Shown here piece by piece: positions 45,761 to 53,812 of a stretch of 64,000 nucleotides of DNA. Location of the stretch: the NCBI GenBank assembly GCA_964204605.1, contig OZ123195.1, positions 310,001 through 374,000 of the forward strand, given 5' to 3'. Made by a program: the position numbers and the translations under genes. The notes beneath the pieces are model-generated. The model had not been told where the DNA came from and ran no database searches. It saw only the letters and a list, made by a program, of their open reading frames with translations. The stretch comes from UBA961 sp014191195 (GTDB taxonomy: Bacteria > Bacteroidota > Ignavibacteria > Kapaibacteriales > UBA961). Within the stretch, counting starts at the first letter, position 1; each line of letters opens with the position of its first letter.

Positions 45761-47638
45761 TTATGTTCTGCCAAATCTTCTGTCTAATTCGGCTAATGGA
45801 ATATCTAAAATGATTGGTCTACCATGAGGGCAAACATAAGGCATAGAACATATAAATAAATCTTCAATTAACCGATTCATTTCTTGTTGGTTCAGTGATT
45901 GTCCGGCTTTAATCGCCGCTTTACAGCCCATAGAAGCTGCTAAATTGTGTCTCATACTATGTGGTTGTATGCTATCATATTCTCTGTATTGTTCTAGGAT
46001 ATCTAATAAGGCATGTTCTTCATTTCCTACTTTTATATCATTAGGTAGTGCTGATATAATTATTCTATTATCATGCTCATCACTAAAGACAAATCCTAAC
46101 TTTTCTAATGAATCTCTTAATTCAAGAAAAAGAAGTAAATCCTGTGGCAAAACATGAACTGTGATAGGAAACAATAAGGTTTGGCTTTTCCCAGACTCAT
46201 CTTGTAAAGATTTTAAAGAAGATTCATATAGTATTCTTTCATGTGCTGCATGTTGGTCAATCATCATTAAACCATGTTCATGTTCAATACATATATACTT
46301 ATTATGTAATTGCCACATTGAACCAGGCAAAATACTTTGTTGACTATGTTGATCCTTCAAAGCATCTTGTAAGTGCTCACTTCCGAACAATTGATCATAA
46401 GCGGTTTTTGTTTGGGGAGTGAATGATTGAGAATCCCTTGTCTTATTATATTGGAAAGTAGAACTGGAAAAATTAGTACGAGGATTATTATCTACAATTT
46501 CGCCTGTTAATCTATTAACTAAAAATGAATCTTGTGATGCAAATGTGGATTGTGACTGAATTGGCGAAATATGCATTCTTTCAAATGGTGCTTGCTGAAT
46601 ATCTGTTCTAAATTGTAATTCTGGAACAATATGCGCTTTTGCTAATGCATTTTGGACTGCATATTGAATACAATTATATATCCCTTTTTCATATTCAAAC
46701 TTTACTTCATGTTTTTGGGGATGAACATTTACATCAACCTTGCTTGGATCTAAACTAATATTTAGTACAAAAAAAGGATGTAATTGTTTTTCGATAAGAT
46801 GCTCATATGCTTGGAATACAGCATGATTTAATGATCTACTTACTATTGCCCTACCATTCAAGAAGAAATGCTGTCCAGCCCTTGATTGTTTTGCTAAATG
46901 AGGTAAACCAATAAATCCGGAAAGTGTTATTTCTTCAGTTAAAGAATCTATAGATAATAAACCTGAGGAAGTTTGATCGCCAAATAAATCTTTAATTCTT
47001 TCTAATAAAGTAGATGGATGAACATCAAAAACTAAATTATCGCCATCGTAAAAAATAAATCTGATATCTGGTTTTGCTAAAGCAAATCGAATCATAGTTT
47101 CAGAAATATATCTAAACTCAACTATATCAGACTTTAAAAATTTTCTTCTAGCTGGTACATTGAAAAACAAATTCTTAACAATTATCTGCGTCCCTTTTTC
47201 TAGTTGACTAGGGTTGATTGAAGGAATAGATAGCGGTTCGGAATCTAATTTCCAACCATGTGGATCAATGTCTCTTTTTGTTCTGATTTCTATATGTGAA
47301 ATAGCCGCTATCGACGCTAGAGCTTCACCTCTAAAGCCAAGGGTTTGTATTTTTTCTAGATCTTCGGATGTTCTAATTTTACTTGTTGCATGCCTTTTTA
47401 TGCTCATTTCTAAGTCTGTTTTACTCATACCTAGGCCATTATCTACAATATGAATCATGTGCTTACCTGCTTTTTTTATCAATACAGTAATGCACTCTGC
47501 ACCAGCATCTAGGCTGTTTTCAATAAGCTCTTTTACAATCGATTCTGGCCTTTGAACTACTTCTCCAGCAGCTATTTGATTAGCTAGAAAATCGGGTAAT
47601 AATTGTATTGTATGTTCATCAAAGTTCATAAGATTCAA
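45761..47638 (-). CDS. mutL: DNA mismatch repair protein MutL (endonuclease type)
   Basis: The 625-residue protein has the GHKL ATPase motifs: ELIENSLDAGA (E37, N41), DNGLGM and GFRGEALASIA. The C-terminal domain has DQHAAHERILYE (461-472), which is DQHA-x2-E-x4-E, the metal-binding nicking site found in bacteria without MutH, and CPHGRP near the end. So strand cutting in mismatch repair is done by MutL itself here. It follows pfkA by 5 bp, an unusual pairing that suggests one transcript. Start M1 or M4. Confidence 0.96.
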   Translation of the reverse strand: MNLMNFDEHTIQLLPDFLANQIAAGEVVQRPESIVKELIENSLDAGAECITVLIKKAGKHMIHIVDNGLGMSKTDLEMSIKRHATSKIRTSEDLEKIQTLGFRGEALASIAAISHIEIRTKRDIDPHGWKLDSEPLSIPSINPSQLEKGTQIIVKNLFFNVPARRKFLKSDIVEFRYISETMIRFALAKPDIRFIFYDGDNLVFDVHPSTLLERIKDLFGDQTSSGLLSIDSLTEEITLSGFIGLPHLAKQSRAGQHFFLNGRAIVSRSLNHAVFQAYEHLIEKQLHPFFVLNISLDPSKVDVNVHPQKHEVKFEYEKGIYNCIQYAVQNALAKAHIVPELQFRTDIQQAPFERMHISPIQSQSTFASQDSFLVNRLTGEIVDNNPRTNFSSSTFQYNKTRDSQSFTPQTKTAYDQLFGSEHLQDALKDQHSQQSILPGSMWQLHNKYICIEHEHGLMMIDQHAAHERILYESSLKSLQDESGKSQTLLFPITVHVLPQDLLLFLELRDSLEKLGFVFSDEHDNRIIISALPNDIKVGNEEHALLDILEQYREYDSIQPHSMRHNLAASMGCKAAIKAGQSLNQQEMNRLIEDLFICSMPYVCPHGRPIILDIPLAELDRRFGRT

Positions 47639-47643
47639 ATAAT

Positions 47644-48771
47644 TTATTCTTGAATAGATGATAGTTCATCGCCAAAATAGATACCGAGTTCTCTTGCAGT
47701 AAGTATAATATCATGATTAAGAGAAACTATTTTACGTTTGCCAATTGCATCAGCTAGGGGAATACATTCAACATTTGGGGAGTGTAAAGACACCATCATA
47801 TCTGTCATACCTTTTGCTATTGCTCTTACTGCTGCCGCACCAAAGCGTAAAGATAATAATCTGTCATTGGCTGTTGGCATACCGCCTCTTTGCAGATGAC
47901 CTAATACAACAACACGAGTTTCTTTTCCAGTTAATATTTCTAACTCTTTGGCTACTTTATCTCCGGCTCCACCTAATCTTTCTGATTGCCCAATATTTTT
48001 CCCGATAATTGAAAAATTACCATTCAAGGGTTTTGCGCCTTCAGCGACTACAATTATTGAAAAATGTGAGCCTGATTTTTCTCTTTCAAAGATTTTTTTT
48101 GCTACAGCATTAATATCATAGGGAATTTCGGGTAATAAAATGACATCTGCTGTCCCAGCCACTCCAGCATGGAGTGCTATCCATCCGGCATATCTTCCCA
48201 TTACTTCTACAACCATTATTCTTTCATGTGCCTCTGCTGTAGAATGAAGCCTATCTATACAAGTGGTTGCAAATTCAACTGCAGTGTCAAACCCAAATGT
48301 TGCATCAGTATTATCTAAATCATTATCAATAGTTTTAGGAACACCTATAACTTGAAAGTCCTTTTGTGCTAAGGCATGAGCTATATTCATCGATCCATCT
48401 CCACCAATGGATATTAATGCATCGATGGCATGATCATTAAGAATATTAATAATTTCTTGAGATCTATCGATCTCTATGAAAGATCCATCTTCTTGTTGAA
48501 TTGGGAATTTAAGAGGATTTCCTTTATTTGTAGTTCCAAGGATTGTTCCTCCTAAATGAGTAATTCCTTTTACAGAATGTAAAGATAAAGGCTTGATTCC
48601 TCCACCTTGGTTTTTGTATTTTTCTGGTTCTAATATTCCATTGAACCCATTACGTATGCCCCAGCATTCCCAACCTAATTGATGGCTAGCTAATACTATT
48701 GATCTAATCACTGCATTTAGCCCAGGTGCATCTCCGCCGCCAGTATTAATAGCTATTCTTTTCATGTACAT
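47644..48771 (-). CDS. pfkA: 6-phosphofructokinase
   Basis: The 375-residue protein starts MYMKRIAINTGGGDAPGLNA; the Met at 48765 is also a possible start. GGDGS at 123-127 has Gly (E. coli G104) where pyrophosphate-dependent enzymes have Asp, so ATP is the likely donor. GVPKTIDND at 143-151 has Lys where E. coli has G124, with D149 as catalytic base. Gly104/Lys124 marks group III PFKs, known for ATP use in actinobacteria, without the E. coli-type allostery. It phosphorylates fructose-6-phosphate in glycolysis. Upstream lie a -7-like element and a palindrome (separate entry). Confidence 0.94.
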   Translation of the reverse strand: MYMKRIAINTGGGDAPGLNAVIRSIVLASHQLGWECWGIRNGFNGILEPEKYKNQGGGIKPLSLHSVKGITHLGGTILGTTNKGNPLKFPIQQEDGSFIEIDRSQEIINILNDHAIDALISIGGDGSMNIAHALAQKDFQVIGVPKTIDNDLDNTDATFGFDTAVEFATTCIDRLHSTAEAHERIMVVEVMGRYAGWIALHAGVAGTADVILLPEIPYDINAVAKKIFEREKSGSHFSIIVVAEGAKPLNGNFSIIGKNIGQSERLGGAGDKVAKELEILTGKETRVVVLGHLQRGGMPTANDRLLSLRFGAAAVRAIAKGMTDMMVSLHSPNVECIPLADAIGKRKIVSLNHDIILTARELGIYFGDELSSIQE

Positions 48772-48794
48772 CCAATATTATAATGTAATACACA

Positions 48795-48829
48795 CAAAAA
48801 TAGGGTAATGGAAGCAGTTTTTTACCCTA
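48795..48829 (-). promoter_or_regulatory. candidate pfkA promoter -7 element with overlapping inverted repeat
   Basis: On the minus strand TATTTTTG (48802-48795) fits the Bacteroidota -7 consensus TAnnTTTG and is the same octamer as in front of the tRNA cluster. It overlaps the inverted repeat TAGGGTAA (48801-48808) and TTACCCTA (48822-48829), loop 13 nt. A protein bound there would cover the promoter. No good -33 TTG is seen. Confidence 0.4.
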
Positions 48830-48832
48830 AAC

Positions 48833-48867
48833 AAAAAAAAGCCATTCAAAGAAATATTGAATGGCTT
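48833..48867 (-). terminator. terminator of the haloperoxidase-like gene
   Basis: Stem AAGCCATTCAA (48839-48849) and TTGAATGGCTT (48857-48867), loop 7 nt, followed on the minus strand by a run of eight T. It isolates pfkA from the upstream gene. Confidence 0.85.
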
Positions 48868-48885
48868 GATATATCATCTATCAAT

Positions 48886-50226
48886 TTAATGCTGAGGTTT
48901 ACGAAGATTCAATTTATCCCAAACATGTGCACCAATTAATCTGCCTACTCTGTTACCTTCATTACAAGCTCTAAGAAAATGAATGCCTCCATAAACTCTA
49001 CTCATAGATGCTTCTTGGGCTGCTTCATGATAATGAGAAAATGATCTAATAGGTAAACCAAATCTCACTTCGGTGCTATCTGCATAGGCAAATTCTCCAA
49101 AAAGTCTTGTTAAGATTTCTGCAGATGCAGAAGAAATTGTACTATGACCACTTGTATATTCTGGAAAAGGGGGAGTTTGTAAATAAGGTTCCCAAGTAGA
49201 ATCAATGAGTTTATTGATATATGTTATTGGCCTAATCGTATGAGAAGTAAATTTTTCATTCCAACAACACAAAAAAGCATCATATAAGCCGATTCCTACT
49301 AATGTGTATGCTTCTATGGATTGCATCATATCGGTTGACTTTTTTTCGCATCCAATTCTTGCAAGTGCCATCCAATGTCCACCAGGTGAAATTTGCCTGG
49401 TATTAAATACAAAATGGCCTTGATGCCATGCTTTGATTGGATTACAATCCCAAAATCCAGCGATTTGTCTTTGGTCATCTGTTAAATTTTTTGAGCTTAT
49501 ATACACCTGCATTGCTTGATCATAAAAAGGGGAATTAGGTATTTCACTGTATTCTACAGGCGGAATAGGACGAAATTGAGTAACTGAATCTACAACCAAT
49601 GGACGCATTGTTTTAAAGTATGGATCTAATGGGTCTGCAAATTGTGGTGGGGTAGGAAGCCATTTGTCTTTGCCTCGAGGAAAATTATATCTAGGCCTTC
49701 CTTGATTCTTAATATGTCCATCATCTTTAAACCATTTAGCAACATAAGCACCTACTTCATCTCCAAAAGCAATCGATCGTTCAATAATAGCTTTATCGTC
49801 TGGATAATCTTTTTTTATGATTTCAAGATGAGATGTATACATACTATCTGAATAATTAGATCTATATAACACTTTATACACAACAAATTTATATGCTTGA
49901 ATGGCAGTAAGGCGCCAATCATACTTTTGGCCTTCTTTGGGAATGGGTGGATTGCTAAATAAATTTAATTGTCCAGTTAAAGGTTGATATCTGTCTGAAA
50001 AACCTGGCTGAGCTGCAGTATAAGCTGCAATATTTGCATATGCATAATGCTTACTAATTACTGCTGGAGAAAATCCATCATCCATAATGATATTTGTTAT
50101 CATGTCATTCCAATCATGAATCATAAATGATGCATTCTGATATAATTCAGATGATTGTTCTTGTGCAAACATTGTGTACACATTGACAAAAAAGATGAGA
50201 ATCAATTGGACTTTTTTCATATACAT
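48886..50226 (-). CDS. vanadium-dependent haloperoxidase / PAP2-type phosphatase-like exported protein
   Basis: The 446-residue protein has a signal peptide (MYMKKVQLILIFFVNVYTMFA). The full PAP2/haloperoxidase signature is present: K325-x6-R332-P333 (KFTSHTIRP), S359-G360-H361 (TSGHS) and S409-R410-x5-H416 (SRVYGGIH). In vanadium haloperoxidases these bind vanadate, with the last His as axial ligand and the His after SG as acid/base; in phosphatases the same set binds phosphate. Length and GGIHFLRACNEG are closer to vHPO homologs. It acts outside the cytoplasm. Whether it oxidises halides or removes phosphate cannot be told from sequence. Confidence 0.85.
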   Translation of the reverse strand: MYMKKVQLILIFFVNVYTMFAQEQSSELYQNASFMIHDWNDMITNIIMDDGFSPAVISKHYAYANIAAYTAAQPGFSDRYQPLTGQLNLFSNPPIPKEGQKYDWRLTAIQAYKFVVYKVLYRSNYSDSMYTSHLEIIKKDYPDDKAIIERSIAFGDEVGAYVAKWFKDDGHIKNQGRPRYNFPRGKDKWLPTPPQFADPLDPYFKTMRPLVVDSVTQFRPIPPVEYSEIPNSPFYDQAMQVYISSKNLTDDQRQIAGFWDCNPIKAWHQGHFVFNTRQISPGGHWMALARIGCEKKSTDMMQSIEAYTLVGIGLYDAFLCCWNEKFTSHTIRPITYINKLIDSTWEPYLQTPPFPEYTSGHSTISSASAEILTRLFGEFAYADSTEVRFGLPIRSFSHYHEAAQEASMSRVYGGIHFLRACNEGNRVGRLIGAHVWDKLNLRKPQH

Positions 50227-50254
50227 TTAGATAATAGATTGATGAAATTCTACA

Positions 50255-50704
50255 TTAAATTAGTGATTTTTCACTCAGTATTTTTTTTCCGTATATATCG
50301 GATTTTTCAAAGCTAATTTTTGAAAAATTATATGAATGATTTAAGGATTTCATCTGTACATTAGAATCTAATGTCTTTGTTCTAATGGAAGTGTATCCTT
50401 TTTCTCTGCACCAATTGTGTTGCATATCCATTAAGGTAGAGGCAATTCCCATATTTCTATAGGAAGAAGAAGTTGCTCCAAGCCAACTATAATACATAGT
50501 TTCATGTACTTCATATCCTATCTTACAACCAAGAATCTCTTGTTCAGAGTAGCATAAACACATAAGAATATTCTTTCTTGTATAGATTGATTTAAAATAC
50601 TCTTCATCTAATGGAATGGTAAATACATTTGATAATAATGTAAATACTTCTTCCAGAATATGATTCTCAGGTAAGCCTTCTATATATGTATATCTAATAG
50701 AAAT
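50255..50704 (-). CDS. GNAT-family N-acetyltransferase with no standard start codon
   Basis: The only in-frame ATG is at 50563 and leaves 102 residues. The frame is open upstream to 50782, and the upstream part reads like the GNAT N-terminus (ISIRYTYIEGLPENHILEEV, FTIPLDEEYFKSIYTRKNIL) leading into CKIGYEV and YYSWLGA. I therefore extend it to an ATT at 50704, as a guess. The acetyl-CoA motif A is YRNMGIAS (R-x-x-G-x-A), then QHNWCREKGYTSIRTKT. There is no ATG, GTG or TTG between 50564 and 50782; a CTG is at 50656. It either uses a rare start, has lost its start (pseudogene) or contains a sequence error. Substrate unknown. It is divergent from dapD. Confidence 0.6.
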   Translation of the reverse strand: MSIRYTYIEGLPENHILEEVFTLLSNVFTIPLDEEYFKSIYTRKNILMCLCYSEQEILGCKIGYEVHETMYYSWLGATSSSYRNMGIASTLMDMQHNWCREKGYTSIRTKTLDSNVQMKSLNHSYNFSKISFEKSDIYGKKILSEKSLI

Positions 50705-50723
50705 AAAGGTACTCTTAAATAGA

Positions 50724-50745
50724 AATTTACAAAAAAGTGTAAATT
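50724..50745. promoter_or_regulatory. inverted repeat in the GNAT/dapD divergent spacer
   Basis: AATTTACA (50724-50731), six bases, TGTAAATT (50738-50745): a perfect 8-bp repeat about 50 bp before dapD. The spacing would suit a dimeric regulator. Unproven. Confidence 0.35.
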
Positions 50746-50795
50746 GTACATATGATATATATGATGAGACTTTATAAATTTACGGAAAATCTATC

Positions 50796-51632
50796 ATGAA
50801 AAGTGTTGAGATTAAACTAGAGTCATTATTTGATGCTAGTACAGAAGAATTAAGATCAAAAGAAAATGCTGGGATATTATTATACTTATTAGATTCATTA
50901 AACAATGGAGAAGTTAGGTCTGCAAGCAAAAATGAAGATGGAACTTGGCATGTTCATCAATGGGTAAAAAGGGGAATATTATTATTATTTCGTGCTGGAG
51001 TTTTAAAAGATTATTCTGAAGGTGCATCATCTTTTTTTGATAAAGATACATTGCCATTAAAAACATTCTCGCTAGATAGTCAAGTGAGAATTGTTCCAGG
51101 TGGTTCGGCAATTAGAACTGGATGTTATATTGCTCCAGGTGTAATATGCATGCCACCTATGTATATAAATATAGGTGCTTATGTAGATTCTGGTACTATG
51201 ATAGACTCTCATGCATTAGTTGGTACATGTGCACAAATTGGAAAGAATGTCCATATTAGTGCGGCAGCCCAAATTGGGGGAGTATTAGAACCAGCAGGTG
51301 CAAGACCTGTTATTATTGAAGATGATGTTATGATTGGTGGTAATTGTGGTGTTTACGAAGGAGTGCTAATTAGAAAAAGGGCGGTATTGGGTTCTGGAGT
51401 AATAATTAATGGATCTACTCATATCTATGATCTAGTAAAAGGAGAGATATTGTCATCAAAGAATGGTAATACAGTTGAAGTTCCCGAAAATGCAGTTGTC
51501 GTACCCGGATCTAGAACATTACAAAGCACATTTGCCAAAGAATACGGTATAAGCGTTTCAACACCATTAATAGTAAAATATAGGGATGCCAAAACAGATG
51601 CCAAAACTGCATTAGAGCAATCATTACGATAA
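50796..51632 (+). CDS. dapD: 2,3,4,5-tetrahydropyridine-2,6-dicarboxylate N-succinyltransferase
   Basis: The 278-residue protein has the N-terminal helical part with WHVHQWVKRGILLLFR and a left-handed beta-helix of hexapeptide repeats (about 100-230): IRTGCYIAPGVICMPPMYINIGAYVDSG is typical. It catalyses the succinyl-CoA-dependent step of lysine/diaminopimelate synthesis, so the cell uses the succinylase route. Length matches E. coli DapD (274). A terminator follows. Confidence 0.96.
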   Translation: MKSVEIKLESLFDASTEELRSKENAGILLYLLDSLNNGEVRSASKNEDGTWHVHQWVKRGILLLFRAGVLKDYSEGASSFFDKDTLPLKTFSLDSQVRIVPGGSAIRTGCYIAPGVICMPPMYINIGAYVDSGTMIDSHALVGTCAQIGKNVHISAAAQIGGVLEPAGARPVIIEDDVMIGGNCGVYEGVLIRKRAVLGSGVIINGSTHIYDLVKGEILSSKNGNTVEVPENAVVVPGSRTLQSTFAKEYGISVSTPLIVKYRDAKTDAKTALEQSLR

Positions 51633-51634
51633 AA

Positions 51635-51657
51635 AAAAGCTGCCATAGGCAGCTTTT
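51635..51657. terminator. bidirectional terminator between dapD and rpmG
   Basis: Stem AAAAGCTGCC (51635-51644) and GGCAGCTTTT (51648-51657), loop ATA. It separates convergent genes; rpmG ends 4 bp later. Confidence 0.85.
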
Positions 51658-51660
51658 AAA

Positions 51661-51840
51661 TTATCTAGTTTCACGGTGCATGGTATGCCTGCGTAGGAAA
51701 GGATTGTATTTTTTTAGTTCCAATCTTTCAGGGTGATTCTGTTTGTTTTTAGTAGTAGAATAACGAGAAGCTGGTCTGCCTTCTTTTTTTGCTTCAGTAC
51801 ACTCTAGCGTAATTATTACGCGGGCTCCTTTTTTAGCCAT
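51661..51840 (-). CDS. rpmG: 50S ribosomal protein L33
   Basis: A 59-residue protein read on the minus strand from ATG at 51840 to TAA at 51661. It starts MAKKGARVIITLECTEAKKE and includes SRYSTTKNKQNHPERLELKK and YNPFLRRHTMHRE, the L33 signature. Only one cysteine remains (C14), so it is the zinc-free C-minus form rather than the four-cysteine form. Too short for common length cut-offs. It is convergent with dapD and transcribed away from the tRNA cluster. Confidence 0.95.
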   Translation of the reverse strand: MAKKGARVIITLECTEAKKEGRPASRYSTTKNKQNHPERLELKKYNPFLRRHTMHRETR

Positions 51841-51983
51841 CGTTTACATCCATATATAATGATATATTTAAATTATCTTTTTTAGACTACAAATCTAATC
51901 ATTTACAAATAATATCAGCATAATTTTTTTCTGATTTTTTCGAAAGGGTCAAAATTTATTTTATCCACAAGAATTATTTTTTG

Positions 51984-52013
51984 TTGTTTTAATCGTAATA
52001 ATGTTTATTTTTG
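51984..52013 (+). promoter_or_regulatory. Bacteroidota-type promoter of the tRNA-Tyr/Gly/Thr/Trp cluster
   Basis: TTG (51984-51986), 19 nt, TATTTTTG (52006-52013). This fits the -33 TTG / -7 TAnnTTTG consensus of primary sigma factors in Bacteroidota. The start of transcription would be near 52020, about 10 nt before the mature tRNA-Tyr. Confidence 0.6.
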
Positions 52014-52029
52014 CAAGCTCTGTGCATCT

Positions 52030-52111
52030 GGGCAGGTACCAGAGCGGTCAAATGGAGCAGACTGTAAATCTGCTGGCTTCGCCTTCGGAGGTTCGAATCC
52101 TTCCCTGCCCA
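52030..52111 (+). tRNA. tRNA-Tyr (GTA)
   Basis: Class II tRNA of 82 nt. Acceptor GGGCAGG pairs with CCTGCCC, discriminator A. Anticodon GTA in ACTGTAAATC, a long variable arm (GGCTTCGCCTTC) and GTTCGAATC T loop. CCA is not encoded. Confidence 0.95.
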
Positions 52112-52153
52112 CTTAGCTGCGTAAAGTACATTGAATACATATTTGGTAGAGAT

Positions 52154-52226
52154 GCGGGAGTAACTCAGTTGGTAGAGTCACAGCCTTCCAAGCTGTTGGT
52201 CGCGAGTTCGAGTCTCGTCTCCCGCT
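52154..52226 (+). tRNA. tRNA-Gly (TCC)
   Basis: 73 nt. Acceptor GCGGGAG with CTCCCGC, discriminator T. Anticodon stem ACAGC/GCTGT around loop CTTCCAA gives TCC. T loop TTCGAGT. CCA is not encoded. Confidence 0.95.
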
Positions 52227-52267
52227 CAACAGTTTAATGTCACGGTAATTGATTACTGATTATAGTT

Positions 52268-52340
<73 letters not shown>

Positions 52341-52364
52341 CTTCACTGAATTCAGTTAAATATT

Positions 52365-52437
<73 letters not shown>

Positions 52438-52477
52438 CTACATTCCTGGTTAATTAGCTTTTTAAGGTATAAATAAG

Positions 52478-52660
52478 ATGATATCTAAGATAAAAGAGTA
52501 TACAACTGATGTGTCTAAGGAAATGAAAAAGGTTTCCTGGCCAACAAGGCAGCAGCTAAGAGAATCTACAATTGTTGTAATTGTATCATGTTTGATTATT
52601 ACATCATTTGTTTGGGTAGTTGATTTCGCTATGACATATATTATCCAAGCGATATTTTAA
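52478..52660 (+). CDS. secE: preprotein translocase subunit SecE
   Basis: A 60-residue protein of the short, single-helix SecE type. An amphipathic N-terminus with KEMKKVSWPTRQQLRESTIVV (the conserved cytoplasmic motif) precedes one membrane helix (VSCLIITSFVWVVDFAMTYII). It clamps SecY in the Sec channel. Its place between tRNA-Trp and nusG is conserved across bacteria. Confidence 0.95.
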   Translation: MISKIKEYTTDVSKEMKKVSWPTRQQLRESTIVVIVSCLIITSFVWVVDFAMTYIIQAIF

Positions 52661-52709
52661 TTAAAGAAAGATCTCTTAAATGTTGATTTAGCATTATGGT
52701 ATGTTGAAT

Positions 52710-52717
52710 TATTTTTG
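52710..52717 (+). promoter_or_regulatory. possible internal promoter -7 element before nusG
   Basis: TATTTTTG, identical to the -7 octamer of the tRNA cluster promoter, 35 bp before the nusG start in the 92-bp secE-nusG gap. The best upstream TTG is 24 nt away, a bit too far. Confidence 0.35.
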
Positions 52718-52752
52718 TTTTTACACTTCGGACAACAAAAGGCTTTTTCAGT

Positions 52753-53319
52753 ATGGAAGACATACAACCTATATCCGACCGTCATGATTTTAAGTGGTAT
52801 GCAGTGCGTACATTCACTAGTCATGAAACGCGTGTAAAAACCAGTATAGAGCAGGAATTAGAGAGACTTAATCTTGTTGAAAAGATTCGTTCTATTATTA
52901 TACCTCAAGAGACTGTATACGAGGTTAGGAATGGCAAGCGCAGAACACGTATTAAGAATACTTTGCCTGGATATTTACTTATTGAAGCAAATCTAGACAA
53001 GCGTTTAAAAGAGATCATATGTTCTTTACCTTCGGTAGTTAGTTTTGCTGGTACCAAAATGGCACCTACTCCTATACAGCAAGACGAGGTAGACCGCATT
53101 ATGGGTAGGATAGAAGAGAGAAAAAATATAGCATCTATAGAAACAGCATTTTCTATTGGAGATCCAGTAAAGATTATTGATGGCCCATTTAATACATTTA
53201 ATGGTACTGTTAAAGCTGTTAATATAGAAAAACAAAAATTGAAAGTTGAAGTAGGAATTTTAGGGCGTAAAACACCTGTGGAATTAGATTTCAGCCAAGT
53301 TGAAATAGAAAATCATTAG
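52753..53319 (+). CDS. nusG: transcription termination/antitermination factor NusG
   Basis: The 188-residue protein has the NGN domain (KWYAVRTFTSHETRVKTSIEQ, ... PGYLLIEANLD) and a C-terminal KOW domain (GDPVKIIDGPFNTFNGTVKAVNIEKQKLKVEVGILGR; the residues up to VKAV are the core). It binds the clamp of RNA polymerase and links to Rho or ribosomal S10. Length is typical. Confidence 0.97.
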   Translation: MEDIQPISDRHDFKWYAVRTFTSHETRVKTSIEQELERLNLVEKIRSIIIPQETVYEVRNGKRRTRIKNTLPGYLLIEANLDKRLKEIICSLPSVVSFAGTKMAPTPIQQDEVDRIMGRIEERKNIASIETAFSIGDPVKIIDGPFNTFNGTVKAVNIEKQKLKVEVGILGRKTPVELDFSQVEIENH

Positions 53320-53357
53320 AACACAACATTTTCTCATACTACCTTTTCATATAAGTT

Positions 53358-53783
53358 ATGGCAAAAAAAGTAATGGGATCCTTTAAGCTTCAGCTTAAAG
53401 CCGGTCTAGCAACAATGTCTCCTCCAGTTGGTCCAGCATTTGGGCAACGTGGTTTGGCGGGCATGCAATTCGTAAAAGAGTTCAATGCTAAAACAGCTAA
53501 AGAGGGTGAAACCATCATTCCAGCAGTAATAACATTTTACTCAGACAAATCTTTTACATTTGTATTGAAATCCCCTCCTGCGCCTGTATTGCTTGCAAAG
53601 GCAGCTGGTTTGCCAGGTGGTTCAGCTTCACCAAACAAGAGTAAGGTTGGTAAGGTTACAACCAAGCAAGTAGAAGATATTGCAAAGTTGAAAATGCAGG
53701 ATTTAAACTGCGACACTATTGAAAGTGCGATAAGCATGATTAGTGGTACAGCCCGAAGCATGGGCATAGTAGTAGAAGGTTAA
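53358..53783 (+). CDS. rplK: 50S ribosomal protein L11
   Basis: The 141-residue protein has the L11 N-terminal domain (KLQLKAGLATMSPPVGPAFG) and RNA-binding C-terminal domain (GKVTTKQVEDIAKLKMQDLN, ARSMGIVVEG). It binds the GTPase-associated 23S rRNA region and is needed for RelA response and thiopeptide action in the family. Standard place and length. Confidence 0.97.
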   Translation: MAKKVMGSFKLQLKAGLATMSPPVGPAFGQRGLAGMQFVKEFNAKTAKEGETIIPAVITFYSDKSFTFVLKSPPAPVLLAKAAGLPGGSASPNKSKVGKVTTKQVEDIAKLKMQDLNCDTIESAISMISGTARSMGIVVEG

Positions 53784-53812
53784 TTTTATTCACACAAAGA
53801 ACGAAAAGAATC

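Noticed and set aside
52001..52237. 78-codon open frame over the tRNA-Tyr and tRNA-Gly genes
   Set aside because: Two well-formed tRNAs fill the same DNA; a protein there is very unlikely.
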